Positions 32,967 through 44,408 of a stretch of 64,000 nucleotides of DNA are shown here, in pieces; the stretch's first letter is position 1; every line of letters begins with the position of its first letter. Made by a program: the position numbers and the translations under genes. The notes beneath the pieces are model-generated. The model saw only the letters and a program-made list of their open reading frames with translations. It was not told the origin of the DNA and did not search any database. Location: contig JAKSZP010000161.1 in NCBI GenBank assembly GCA_022478985.1, forward strand, positions 1 to 64,000, written 5' to 3'. Source of the DNA: Massospora cicadina (Eukaryota; Entomophthoromycota; Entomophthoromycetes; Entomophthorales; Entomophthoraceae).

Positions 32967-34110
32967 ATTTGATCGCGGTGGAGGATGACTTCTTAAAAAC
33001 CTAGGATGAATACAATTTACCACTATACCAGTATCAATACGAACAATTGAATACTCTAATCCTTTTCAAAATATAACTCTATGAGGACCAGACCAATTAG
33101 TTCCCAACTTTTCAGTCCGCCCACCAGGCTGAGAATGATAGTACATAACATTATCCCCTAATCTGGTATTCAGGTAAGACAGGTTTGTGTTGATTGCTCC
33201 TTTGAGTCTCTTTTCATGAGGTTGTTTCAATTGAATTCATTGCTTGAGCTTGAAGACGGATAATCTTGTCAGCCAAATCCCTCATAATCAAATCAGAATT
33301 TACTGGGATGCTTTCCTCAAGGATGGTCTGAACATTTGAAGGGACTGAAGGATCCCGCCCATATATACACTTAAATGGGGACATAATGATAATGCAGTGG
33401 TAACTATTTAATAAGCAAACAAGGCACTAGGCAAATATGAATTCCACTGAGTTGGTTCAGTGGGTGCCATCTTTCTTAGAATTGAGACCAAAGTCTTGTT
33501 AACTTGTTCAATGGCCCCATTTTTGGATGGATTAGATGGGACAACAAATTGCTGTTTAGTGTTAAATAATTTGGATAGCTCCTGTATAAGTTGTGAGGTG
33601 AAATTAGTCCCATTATCTGACATAAGACCTTGGGACACCCATGCTGAGAAATGATATGCTGATATTGGAATAACGCTGTAGTCTTAGCTGAAGGGGTAGC
33701 AATGAAAATGGCCTCAACTCATTGGGTTAAATGGTCGACAGCCATAATGATATAATGATGGCCATGCAATCCCCGAGGAAAAGGACCTACAACATCAATG
33801 CTGACCACCTCAAACGCCTTAGTCGGGGAAATAACTTAATGTTAATATGTAGGGTTGGTAGTTCCATGGCTTTTGTAGATAAGACTTGAGTCAAGGGTCT
33901 CTCAAATGAACTCAATCATGTTGTTCCAATAGTATCAAGTCTTCAACCATTCTTGAGTCTTTAAGCCGCTATGACCAACTTGCTCATGACCTTCCATTAC
34001 AGCGTGAAATCTAGAGTTGGGATATAGGAAGGGCAACCACTTAGATTTGACTTTCTTATACAAAGCTCCATCTTGAATCATAGTATCTTTGGTAATTGCT
34101 TTTAGAAAGG
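32967..34110 (-). pseudogene. E integrase
   Basis: Read right to left. The zinc region has HAVMEGHEQVGHSGLKTQEW and a YYWNNMI block (about 33930-34040). The core has VVSIDVVGPFPRG (first Asp, about 33795), GLMSDNGTNFTSQLIQE (second Asp, 33560-33640) and NGAIEQVNKTLVSILRKM (Glu, about 33490-33530). A C-terminal module with GRTEKLGTNWSGPHRV follows (about 33080-33130). All three catalytic residues are readable. No chromodomain follows; the frame runs into the polypurine tract. Confidence 0.8.
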
Positions 34111-35640
34111 GTCGATCCTTTTCAGTCTCTCAATCCCATAACTCAGGTCATCCAATAAGATTGTATAAGCGTTCTTCCTTTATAGTTCCAAGGTCAGAAT
34201 AGGCAGTTGGGACAGCCCATCAGCATTTTGGTGCTGAGCCTCTGATTGATGAACAATAGAGAAATCGAAATTTTGCAACCTTAAAGCCCAATGGGCCAAC
34301 CTCCCATCAAGATCCTTCATATTCTGCAACCATCATAAGGAGGAATGGTTGGTAATAACAGTGAAATGGTTACCATATAAGAAGGGGCGGAACTGCTTGA
34401 TTGCTATAATTACTGCTAAACATACCTGCTCAGTAACACTATAATTTCATTCGGCCTTTGACAAAGTTTTGCTATAGTAAGCAACAGGATGATCATTCTT
34501 CTCTTCATCACACTGAGATAAGATAGCCCCAATAGCGACATTTCTTGCATCAGTATGTAAAAAGAAAGGCTTATCAAATTGGGGATGAATTAGAACAGTT
34601 GCCTTGATCAAGGCGGTACGCAGAGAATTGAATGACTATTCTTGAGCTGACCCCCACTCAAAAGACACTCCTCTTTTGCAACAGGTGAAATAAGGGTTCA
34701 GCCATATCAGCAAAGTTGGAAATAAAGTGCTGGTAATACCCAACCATGCCAAGAAAGACTTGTATATACCTAAAGAAGAGGGAGGAGGCATTCGTTGGAT
34801 GGCTTGAACTTTATCTGAGAGGGGTCAAATCCCTTTAGCTGAAACCTGATGTCCTAAAAAGTCCATTTCGTTTTGAAAGAATGAGCATTTGGAGGGTTTG
34901 AGTTTTAAGGAAGAGCCCCAAATTTGGCTGAAAAACTTCTTTTAGATGGTCTAAATGCTCAGTAAAAGTTTTGGAGAACATGATAATATCATCAAGATAT
35001 ACCAAAACTCAAGTAAGCTTTAGATCCCATAGCATACTGTCCATGGCCCTTTGAAAAGTTGCTGGGCATTGCTTAGTCCTTGAGGCATATGAGATGGTTT
35101 AAACAACCCTTCACTCAATATCAGGGCACACTTGGCATGATCTTCTGGTGATAACTCGATTTGCCAGTATCCACTGGCTAAGTCCATAGCCGAAAAATAG
35201 GTAGATCCAGCCAACAACCTAAGAGAATCATCAATCCTAGGTAAGGGATAACAATCCCGTCGAGTGATGACATTCAGTTGATGATAATATATCACGACTC
35301 AATGAGAAGCATCTTTCTTCTTAACCAATAACAATGGGGATGCCCAAGGACTATAGGAGGGTTTCAATAATCCAGCCTCCAACAATTGATGCAACTCCTT
35401 AGTAACCTGGGCTTCTTCTACTTTAGATTTATGATAGGGATTCGCAAAAATAGGAAGGTGATCACCAGTTTCAAAAGTGTGCACTACTCCTTTCATCTTT
35501 GCAAAATTGTAAGTATGCTTAGCAAAGATGTCGGAATATTCATCTAACAATTGTAACACTTGTTTCTCCTGTTCACTAGAAAGGTGTTTTTCAATAGCAG
35601 GACCCACAGTAAGAATTTTCTGATCACTTTCCAATCTAAA
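34110..35640 (-). pseudogene. E reverse transcriptase and RNase H
   Basis: The leader (35299-35634) has EQEKQVLQLLDEYSDIFAKH, then HQLLEAGLLKPSYSPWASPL. The palm (35020-35295) has DCYPLPRIDDSLRLLAGSTY and FSAMDLASGYWQIEL. The active site YLDD at 34988-34999 is intact. A connection segment follows. RNase H (34240-34600) has a DHSSL-like TNHSSLWWLQNMKDLDGR, WALRLQNFDFSI and NADGLSQ. This is the usual gypsy RT of elements without chromodomain. Breaks are few: two or three frameshifts and TAG stops. Confidence 0.85.
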
Positions 35641-36400
35641 GTCTTGTAGACTCCCAAAGGGTTTAACATCATAGATATGAAATAAGGGCAGTAACTTGAC
35701 ATAAGCAATTGGATGCTCTCAATCTACCAGTTTCAGCTCATTGATAAGTTTTTGCCAGTAAGACAGATAATGATACTGAGTAAGCATAATACAATACTCC
35801 AGGACAAGGCAAGAGCTCTTTAGCAGATGGGTTGACAGTGCCTTGGACTTGTAACAAATGTCCCTTGGGAATTAAAAAATGCAAGGAAGTGTTATTAATT
35901 ACTTGTGATTTTGGCAGAATAACTAATTTATAGGGGAGAAAATAGGCATCCCCTCTTCAATATCTGCCGATATAGGGGGTAATTTTATGTGACAATCCCC
36001 AACATGATATTGAAGTGAATAAGACCTTTTAGTTCCTTCTAGCAGACATAACTGAAGTCAGGTGGAAGCATGGTCAGATAAAAGTAAGGGAACTCTATAC
36101 CCCAAGAGAGACAACGACGAGTCAGGGTAATTGATAATTCCATCAAATTCTCATAAAAATTGAGTCCCCAAAAGTAAGTCATAACTCAAATTATCGAGTA
36201 CAATGGCTGGGATGGTAAAGGTTAATTTCCCAATTTCAGGGGAAAAGACGAAAAAGCTCCAATAGACCGAGTACTCTGAGGCCTGGCTGTGCCATATTCT
36301 TCATAATGAGAAATATTGGGTGTTAATTTGATCCGTTTGACCAATTTTGACGAGACAACATTCACTGGGATCCAGTATCTATGATAGCTTTGGCATTGAC
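35640..36400 (-). pseudogene. E protease region
   Basis: The catalytic triplet is seen in VNAKAIIDTGSQ near 36365-36400 on the minus strand. Downstream sequence to 35640 is badly decayed but has a plausible YDLLLG-like block near 36170-36190. It would mature the polyprotein. Domain limits are not certain. Confidence 0.65.
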
Positions 36401-38540
36401 TTGATTCACTCAGAAATCAATATGGGTAATGGTGCTTCCAAACTGAGAGGATAATGCCAATAAGAAAGGCAAGGAATAAGAAGAATGTTTGTCTTTATTA
36501 CACTTAATCAAACTTTGATGCTCTTGCTGCGCACTCATATCATTATCAAGGTGGAGAATCTTATTGGGCTTATCTCTTTTCTTCTTCTCATCTGCTTCCT
36601 TTTTAAAACAATGATCCTCAGTATGAAAGTAGCGATGACAGTAATTACACTGGATCGCTCTAGTGTTCTCAGGCATGGCAAAGACTATGGGCTGACTAGG
36701 TTTAGGAGACTCATAAACTTGGAGTTTCTCGGAGAATTGAGGAGGCAATTCCAATAAGGCCTCCTTAATGTCTAAAATACTTCAGAAATTCTTTTTTACA
36801 CTGATCAGATAAACTTGCGTTTGAGTCCTGGAAGTAAAAGCTGACAGAACTGCAGTAATTTCATTGTCTAAGTTTGACCAACCACAGGCTACTAGAATTT
36901 GAGCTTCCCAATAGAACCAATGAGCAAAGTCTTTGATAGATTCATTTCAGTGGGGCTGTATACCCATAAAACCTGCTTTTGCGAGGATAAGGTTTGCTCA
37001 CTCCCAAAATCTTCGATCAACGCTTCTTTGGCCTGAGCCCAAGTAGAGCAAGTCATTAAGTGGGGGACCATAATATCCTGAGCCAATCAAGTAAGGCAAT
37101 TAGGAAAGTAATTCATCTTTTGGTGATCCGTGGCCTCACTTTATGCCTTTTTATAAAGATAGAGAAAGGAGATAATGCTGCCTTCCCCCAAGGAGTATTT
37201 GTACTTGAATACTGGCTTGAAACTCATGGGAGCATTAGTGGTCAAAACATGAACTCCAGGTTGTTCTGATTGAGTGGAAATATAAGAGGTGGAATCTGAA
37301 ACTTGAGAAGAAAATTGAGGGTAAGGGCCAAAAGCTTCAGTATGAACTTCACTAATCTGACAATTCAGATCAGCATGCCCTACTTTCTCATCTAATTGGC
37401 GAGATAGCTCAAAAATCTGTTCCTGCTGTGCATTGTACTTGAGTTTCAGCATCTCAATTTTCGCTTGGAGTAGTTCCCCTTTTGATTCACAAGCATGTAG
37501 TAAGATATTGGTGTCCTTGGCTCATTTTCCCAGATTGATCAATTTGTCAGATAATGACTAAAGCGATAAGAGGGGATCAATTGGTACCCCATTGGGTGTT
37601 AGGTTACACTCTTTGGCCAATTTAGAGACTGTTAATGCAAGTGGTTCATCATGTTCAAGAGAGAGTCAATTTGCTGGTAAGATCCTGAGTGCCCATCAGC
37701 ACCTGGGGGTCCACAGGGCCCATAAGCTCTAGGAGGTTTACGTGGTCCTACGCCCCCAGGTGGCCCACGAGGTTCTTCAACCCCAGGAGGGCCCATATTC
37801 CCAGAGGCTTTTTCTACTTCATTAACCTGGAACTGAATTTCTGAGTACTTTTGTTCCAATTGGAAGAGATGGGTTCTAATTTCCTCCTCCATTGATTGAA
37901 TACACTCAGAGAGTTGGGAAATAACCTCTATCCATTCTCTCTGAATCTCCTGAACTTTCTTGAGAAACTGTACCTCAACAAAATTAGACATCCCATAAAC
38001 GAGCTGAATGAGCTGCTGATGTACTTCATTGAGGAAGGCCCAATTACTAATGATAGCATCACGATTATCTCAGCTAAACTCAGAGGCTGACTTAAAAATT
38101 TGGTAATATAATTATTTAAGGATTGGAGTCCTTCTAGTAAATTGAGCATCCCTTGGTGGTGCATTCCAACTACAGGTAATAAATGGTATAAGGTAGGAAA
38201 TACGAGTTGGTGCAAATATTGCTTGGGGCCAATTCCTGGCATTTGAGAGGTTTGCAGCACTTCCAGCAATATAGAAGGTACTGCATTAGATCAAGATTGG
38301 GTAGAATGGATTCCAGAGATTAAGGCCCTCAAGCAATTGATTAATAATATTTTGTAAAGCCTCAGGCGGTATTTGAAAGTCTGAGGTAAAACTTAAGTTA
38401 GGACCATAAAATTCCAAGTTGGCCCAGAATTCCAACGTGGAGAGTAATCTTGGGATTTGGGCTCCAGTTTTATGGACCCATCGTAAAATACTGCCTTGCT
38501 CTTGGTCTTGAGCTTCATCAGGCATAAAATGAGAATCCAT
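36400..38540 (-). pseudogene. E gag: coiled coil, collagen-like part, capsid, zinc knuckle
   Basis: Long Gag of about 700 codons. N-terminal part from the ATG at 38540 (MDSHFMPDEAQDQEQGSIL). A start-like MSNFVEVQFLKKVQEIQREW at 37991 opens a coiled coil (residues about 5-62 of that frame: SECIQSMEEEIRTHLFQLEQ and onward). Gly-X-Y repeats follow (37683-37802), then a second coiled coil (37390-37500, YNAQQEQIFELSRQLDEKVG). The capsid start is KPVFKYKYSLGEGSIISFL. Capsid continues (TWAQAKEALIEDFGSEQTL, 36890-37090). The CCHC knuckle is at 36608-36649 (C-NY-C-HRYF-H-TEDH-C). Coiled coil beside collagen repeats suggests trimerisation; this is inference. Several stops and frameshifts. Confidence 0.8.
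37683..37802 (-). repeat. collagen-like Gly-X-Y coding repeat in E
   Basis: Fourteen consecutive triplets have Gly at the first position in eleven cases; the other three are Glu, Lys and Arg, each reachable from a GGA Gly codon by G to A changes. Prolines fill X or Y repeatedly (GPPG, RGPPGG, GPCGPPGADG). The frame is open and continuous with the preceding coiled coil. Confidence 0.85.
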
Positions 38541-38580
38541 AGTGGTGATAGACGATGTTACTGGTGCATAACTCAGAGTG

Positions 38581-38598
38581 CCCCTGCAGTGAACACCA
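38581..38598 (-). promoter_or_regulatory. E primer-binding site
   Basis: TGGTGTTCACTGCAGGGG on the minus strand, 1 bp after the 5' LTR. The same site recurs in C and J. Confidence 0.75.
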
Positions 38599-38599
38599 G

Positions 38600-38937
38600 T
38601 CTGGAAGTTTTGAATTACACTTCCAATGGGGCAGGTTTAATCTCGAAGTTACACTGAGAGGATTCTCCAAAAATTTATAAAAATTAAACGGAAATATAGG
38701 TTATGAATCGACCTAATTTTTATTATCAAAAGGAGGGAATATTTATAGGCTTTTTAACTGCTCGTAATCTATCAGAGTGAATTAATCTCTGCGCAATCAA
38801 ATCTTCAATCAATTGATTGGGATCAGATTGATCATTAACCTTGATAGATTGCGATATATTGCTCGCTCCTTCTGATGATGTTGGGGAATTGATGAAGTAG
38901 ATTTTCAGAGATATGAGAATTTGGTGAAATCCTGACA
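38600..38937 (-). repeat. E 5' LTR
   Basis: 338 bp, followed by CCATG (38938-38942), the right target duplication. Confidence 0.9.
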
Positions 38938-39333
38938 CCATGTAAACCCAGTTGGCAGCCTCAGGAGACAGCCAAAACAGAAAATCCACCCCACATCAGG
39001 GTGGACGGGAACCATTTGATTTGTCATTATAAGAAGCCTCCGGTGAGAGGGAAGAAAGAGCCTATTGTTTTCAGAATAAATATTGGAGGAAAGTCAAGGA
39101 ATTGTGACAACAAGATCACAAAGTGTCAGAGTCCACCAGGTACAAGAAGGAAGGGTGGGAACTTCCCAGTTGGTGTAGAAAGAATAACGGTGATATGCAC
39201 CAACAAAAAACAAACGAGAAACATATGGTGAGCACCATAGAGGCTGTGACAAATGGCCTGCGCACTTAATTCACACGTAAGAAAGTCCCACAGATAATTA
39301 TCAGGCACATAAAGTAAAAATGTTGGCTAAAAT
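38938..39333 (-). pseudogene. D gag N-terminus and leader
   Basis: This is the remaining 5' piece of D. It contains the family-B block PTGKFPPFLLVPGGL (39126-39180), homologous to B1 and B4, then an untranslated leader up to the LTR at 39334. The sequence joins the gag piece that ends at 32612. Confidence 0.6.
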
Positions 39334-39774
39334 TATCAGGAGAGTGCATGTAACTCTCTCATTCCCAGAGAGGTGGTGCTGTATACACAGACACACCACA
39401 AGGGAACTAGTCACTAGTAAGGTAAGGAATAAGGCACCTTAAAAGGTGCTGGAGCACAGGGGACCCAAGTCAGGGTGTACAATACAGAGTAAATACTAGA
39501 TAAATGATAATAACTGAACTTGGTAGACCTGAAGGTAGATTTAATAACCAATTGCAGATCAGCGTTGGGGTGCTTGGGTGCCTCAATCTGGAGGGGACCA
39601 GGGCCCTGTTGCACACCAGATTACATTGTTAATTTAAGTAAAATAAAATGTCCAATATTGTTGGAGACTTCCTTGAGGAGGTTTTCACACAGGCTCACCC
39701 AAGGGATCATGCAAAAATTTAAAAATAATGGGGGTTTTATTAATCAAGACGACCAACAAGAAAAGTTGATCTTA
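39334..39774 (-). repeat. family-B LTR at the right end of D
   Basis: This LTR shares CAGGAGAGTG, TCCCAGAGAGGTGGTGCTG and the end GACCAACAAG-AAAAGTTG with other family-B LTRs and is closest to B0's. Left of it is D's leader. Right of it is the C-terminal extension of yet another copy (B3), repeating the shared-LTR arrangement seen at 18202. Confidence 0.65.
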
Positions 39775-40218
39775 GGAATTGTTATAAAAGATAGGGATAA
39801 GAATAAATAATCTGTGGTAGTGATACTAAACTTAAACGAATCAATAAGTGCACACTACCATCATTCATGGTACTGTAGCTCAAGTAAGTCCAAACTCAAG
39901 TTATTATTTGTAGCTAAATTCTTCAAGATTTATAAATATTGTAAATCAAACGGGTTTTAAAACCCCATTCTCCAAGCAACCGTAACAAACCATCCTCAGT
40001 AATAGCAAAGCTGGTCATTTTACACCCTTGATGTAACACTGGGCTGACCATTATATGCACTCTAGGACCAACTTGTGCATATCTTGTCTTTACCCAGCGT
40101 TGGTAAAGGGTATGCTTTAGGTCAGAAAGGCCTGAAAACTTTACTTTTTTGACTCCTCACGCTCATCCTTATCTCTACAGTCAGTGAACTCAATTTTAAA
40201 ATGTAACCATGTCATTGA
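39775..40218 (-). pseudogene. B3: family-B pol C-terminal extension
   Basis: This fragment is similar to B0 at about 6200-6550. The minus strand keeps the TLYQRWVKTRYAQVGPRVH-like end and the VK-rich, PDLKHT-type block (40060-40200). Similarity stops at 40218, so only the last part of an element is present. No stop-free frame. Confidence 0.5.
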
Positions 40219-41399
40219 AGGAGCCAAGGAAGCAAAAAACTAAAGTTGGGACCAAAATATAGTTTTATTATTAGTAAAATTCTCACGTGAGGCAAGAAAA
40301 AAGCCATCATAGATTTTAAAATGGGGCTCTTCAAAAATATAAGGAAGATTTTATACTAAACGGTAGAGAAATCAGCGCAGAAATGAGTGAAGGAAATACC
40401 CAAAGAGTTGGCAGAAAGTCAACTGCGCCATCAAGATCTAAAAAGTTTGATCCTGATAATTTCATCAATGGGTGGCCAAGGAATACAGTGCCATACATTA
40501 AAGGGGAATTACGTCAGTCTCCAAAAGGTTAGTGTTCAAAGAGACAAATCCCAATAATGCAAATGACATGATCAACAAAAGTCAATTTATGTTAGTAAAG
40601 ACCTTCTGCAGTAGGAGTTAAAAACCTAGTAAAAAGTCTCCAGGCATTAACGATAGGGGGTTGAAATTAAATTTAAAAGGTAAGATTGTGGTGTTATATT
40701 GCAATAAGGATGGGTATACACAAAGTTGTGTCTCATAATGATACTCCTACCCAAAGAAACAAATTTAATAACATAGTAATAAGTGCCCTTATGGCCTAGT
40801 CATTTTAAAGAGAAGGTAACATAGCAGATAATATCAAACATATACTACTTAAAGTCAAAAATTAAAGATTTAATACTTTGTTTTTAAATTTGGGGACAGT
40901 AAAAAAATGGACTGACAGAAGAGCTTCTTAAGGGCTGCTTTATAATAAGCTAATTGGAAAGTAAAAGAGTGTGTATTGTGACCAAAAAGTTTTAGCATAG
41001 CAAGATCTTAGTGGATTAATACATTATGAAATTCTGGTACTTATGATCTAATTAAAGAGTAAGATTATTTCAACTCAAATTAAATCGCCTATTATATTTT
41101 TTACAGTAAATTGGATTATGATCACTGCTTGATGGATGGTGATGATCTGTCCAGAAGAAATGGTGGATCACATCCATGTGTAGGGATGGATGTGATGATC
41201 TAAGTTTGAGTTTAAAAAATCTTGGGATATTGTAACCTATTAGGGATGGACTCACCACACCCTCAATAAAATTGTAAAGGCTAAGATGTATTTATCAAAC
41301 TCAAATATATTCAAATTGACTCCTTTTTTATAAATTTCAGTCTATACCTTTTGGAAGGACTAAAAACTTATTTATGATTATGGCATTAAATAGTAAGAC
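40219..41399. other. stretch without recognised gene
   Basis: A 49-codon open frame (40383-40532, +; MSEGNTQRVGRKST...) is preceded by more open codons and a CAG and followed by GGTTAGT, so an exon is conceivable; I cannot support it. A hairpin with an 11-bp perfect stem (ATCACATCCAT) lies at about 41150-41190. Confidence 0.4.
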
Positions 41400-41858
41400 A
41401 ACCTGAATATTGGCCATCTCTGGATTCCACCACCCCCATGCACAACACACTAGTCCTCTCTAACAACTCTTAGGTAGTAGTAAGAACTGGAATGGAAGAA
41501 ACCTTAAAGTGGATAGGCTGTGACCCATTAATCATCTACTACATGGGCTATGTCGCCCTTAAAGGTGAGGGGCACAGCTGCCTTTCTAGGCACCTTCTTG
41601 GTTCTGTAAGGGACTTCTTCCTGTCCAGGCACAGGGGTGGTACAAGGACTTACATCATTTTTCTTTTTTTAAAAGGAGGTGCTCCTCCACCAGGAACCTG
41701 TACAAGCACTTAACCCTTGTGCGCTTTTTGTAATTTTGATAGCCAGGATAAGTGTGACCTTCTAAGGGAACAGGGACCTACAGGGTGGGATTTTGGAATG
41801 CTTCCACCAGCTCTTTGTGTTTGTGCAAGCCTTGGCACTCACCCAGCATATTATATCA
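41400..41858 (-). pseudogene. I chromodomain end and C-terminus
   Basis: Reading minus from 41850: MLGECQGLHKHKELVEAFQN resembles the C-terminal helix of gypsy chromodomains (LH..ELVEAFH). A basic segment YQNYKKRTRVKCLYRF follows. It fits as the continuation of 50622-50800 across element F. The evidence is by eye and the segment is short. Confidence 0.45.
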
Positions 41859-42383
41859 GGGATGTTGATACTGTAGATAGCAGTTACAGACAAAGGGACA
41901 GGCTTGAAGCTGCTTAGAGTCAAATGTGGTTAATTCTAATAAAGTACACCAAGAGGTCAGAACCACCAGGATGGCCAAAGCTTGCTAATAACCTTAATAA
42001 TATCCTAAAACTAGGAAGCCTACTAAAAATTATATAGGCAAAAATGATAACTCATATATTTAAGCTTGGGATATTTATAGGGCAATAGGGTTTGCTGTGC
42101 ATAGGACATTTCAGGTGGAATGACAATTGATATCTCCTTGGACTTCAGGAAGAGGTGCGTAATAGACGTCTTCCTTTGTTTCATGGTAGTCTTCCAGAAT
42201 TGATAGGGAGGCTTCTTTGAAGATATGGTTTTAATGGCATCTGGATCTCTTCTTCTTCCATTGTATGATTTAAGGGTGGATGCCTTTGATAGCGTAGAGT
42301 TATAAATTGAATAATCAGTAGGTAGATGAGATTCTATTTATATCCTTTTCAATTCATCTTCATCCACGGTGTGAGTTCTGATA
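41859..42383 (-). repeat. F 3' LTR
   Basis: About 525 bp. It shares CTGTAGATAGC, AATAAAGTACA, GACGTCTTCCTTTGTT and CTTCATCCAC with the LTR at 50095-50621. Ends are approximate. Confidence 0.8.
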
Positions 42384-43420
42384 ATGCCTTTCAAGATCCT
42401 GTCAGAGGGGTACAATGTTCTGAGAAATTACCCATGTGCACAGTCAATTATAGTATACTTATCAGCGCTTATAATTGTATATTCTGACCTAAATTTATGC
42501 AGGACTTTATATGGACCATACCCAGATGCCTTAAGCTTACTGGTTCTTCCCCTGGGACAATGGTGATAGAACATTACTAAGTCTCCTGATTGTTACACCA
42601 CCAATGATGATCATCATAATTTGCTTCTTCCCATCTCCTTGGTCGTGGTATGCACCAAAGCATCTATGGACAGGGACTGCAGTCATACAATTTCCTCTGT
42701 TAAGGCGCGTAGAGTGATGGAAGTTTTGAGAGTCGTTGACATTAGCAAGGATTGCAAAATAGTTGGTAGGAGAGGTTCCCTGCTGTAAAGCGTCTTAAAG
42801 AGGGACATCTTTATCACTCTGTAATAGCTGACTCAATAGGCAAGATGGGCACTCAGGAGAAAGTGATTTTTTTGTAGCGGTCAGTGAAAACCGTCTTCAT
42901 CAAACTTTAAATAAAAGTGCCATTAGCCCACTCTACAGCCCCATTAGTGAAAGGGTCATAAGGTGCTGCAAAACCTTGACAATTGTCAAATAAGGCCGTC
43001 AAATTCTCAGATTATCTCTGAGGTAAATTTGATGCCGTTGTTGGATAGAAGCACCTGTGGACTACCATGTTGTGTGAAGTGTTGCTTGTACAAAAATAAA
43101 GAATTTGCTCATGAAGTGGCTGTATAAAGATATAGATTTGATCCATTTGGTAAGATGATCAGTGGCCAAAATTTTATATCAGTGACCGTGGACTCCTGTA
43201 TGCAAGAGATCTATGATGTCAATGCTTAACATATGAAAAGGGGCTGAAGGAGCAACTATTTAGTATTAAAATCTTGGGTTGTGCCTATTATGCTAGCGAC
43301 AGGTGATACAAGCATTTATAAACATCTTAGATTAAGCTAAGCATTCCATCCTAAAAATACAAAATGCTTTCAACCATTGGTGAGTATTTTCATACCACAC
43401 TATGTCCGCTGATAGTGTGC
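42384..43420 (-). pseudogene. F integrase
   Basis: Blocks readable on the minus strand: LLSNNGIKFTSEII (about 43020-43060), where the second catalytic Asp has become Asn, and DPFTNGAVEWANGTF (about 42920-42960), which keeps the Glu. Further upstream, 43150-43260, an IDIIDLL-like segment marks the first Asp. The zinc region (43270-43420) is barely recognisable. The enzyme would be inactive. Confidence 0.65.
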
Positions 43421-44319
43421 TCTTCTATAACGACCTTGGTTTGATCAGAGGGGCAGACATAAGGGAGCCACTTTTCCTTGCAATTTAAATAGCATGCCAT
43501 TGGTTATTTGAGTATTGGACGCTTGACATCTAAGTTTAAACTGGATTTCAGGAGTTTTTGATGAACTTAAATTGGAGTGACAAAGGGGGTCATATAGACA
43601 GTCCTTCTCAACAGTTAGAACAGTCAGTACTGGTAACTGGGAGAGACCATCAGCATTTTGGTGTATGGCGCCAGGTTAATGAACAATCCCAAAATCCTAG
43701 CTTTGTAAATATAATTCCCGCCATGATAATTAGCCAACAGGATCACACGTCTGTTACAACCAATGAAGGTATGAATGAATGGTTATTAAAGTAAATTGTG
43801 TCCCATAAATGAAGTGCCAAAAATTATTAATGGCCAAGGTTACTACTAAACACTTTTAATCAGTGACACAATAGTTCTGTTCAGCTCTAAAGAGTCTTGA
43901 TAAAGTATTCAATTGGCTGGTCTACCTGATTTTCATTATTTTGTTCCAAAGTGTCTTCAACAGCAACATCGCTGGAATTGATATTAAAGCAGAAAGGGTT
44001 ATCCAATTTGGGATGTATTAGCAAAGGAGATTTAGTCGATGCTGATTGTAAGGCATTGAAATGATTATTATTACAATAATATCCAGTGTAAAAGCACGTT
44101 TTTCTGTAACAAGTAGACAAGGGCTCCACAAATTCATCAAAATGAGGGATAAATTGCCAGTAATAACCAACCATACCCATAAAACACCAGGATGTATTTT
44201 AGACTTTTTAGAGGGGACATCTGGTGTATGGCCATCACTATATCTGGAAATGGCTGCATATATTCGTTGGTTACTTTATGACCTAAAAACTCTAAATCTT
44301 GCTGGAAAAATGTGAAACT
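43420..44319 (-). pseudogene. F RNase H and RT connection
   Basis: 43887-44180 encodes MGMVGYYWQFIPHFDEFVEPL, the connection segment after RT, then HPKLDNPFCFNINSSDVAVEDTL, the start of RNase H with its Asp region. The RT thumb is cut at 44319, where the zinc-knuckle retroposon begins; it resumes at 46237. Confidence 0.75.
44306..44319 (+). repeat. target duplication, left (copy 2)
   Basis: AAAAATGTGAAACT; the imperfect partner AAAAATTGTGCATCT is at 46237-46251. Comparison with the uninterrupted RT of E supports this as the break point. Confidence 0.55.
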
Positions 44320-44408
44320 AATAATAAATCTCTTTCCAATTGGCTAACTTTCTGAACAAATCTTATGAAAAAAGTAAAATTTAAATCGCCCACCATAGTT
44401 TCACTCTG

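Larger units (their letters stand above)
32613..38937 (-). mobile_element. E: Ty3/gypsy element with collagen-like Gag segment
   Basis: E is 6325 bp with LTRs of 340 and 338 bp (TGTCAGGATTTC...CTTCCAGA on the minus strand). It has a perfect CCATG target duplication, a tRNA-type primer site, a polypurine tract, gag with coiled coil, collagen-like part and CCHC knuckle, then protease, RT, RNase H and integrase without chromodomain. By eye the LTRs differ by about 5-6%, so E is older than A. Both E and C lie within D. All genes are broken, though the RT and integrase catalytic residues remain. Confidence 0.9.
18202..39774 (-). mobile_element. D: family-B chromovirus split by C and E
   Basis: D is visible in three pieces: 18604-20007, 29498-32612 and 38938-39333. 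Taken together they are collinear with B1, from C-terminal extension to gag leader. Element C (20008-29497) and element E (32613-38937) interrupt it. The B1 sequence is continuous across both break points, which shows the pieces belong together. The left LTR (18202-18603) and right LTR (39334-39774) are clearly more different from each other than those of B1, so D may be a recombinant or the left LTR may belong to B1. Confidence 0.7.

Noticed and set aside
18202..39774. Treating D as a simple complete element with paired LTRs
   Set aside because: The LTR at 18202 matches B1's far better than the LTR at 39334 does, so a shared or recombined LTR is more likely; D is kept as a composite.
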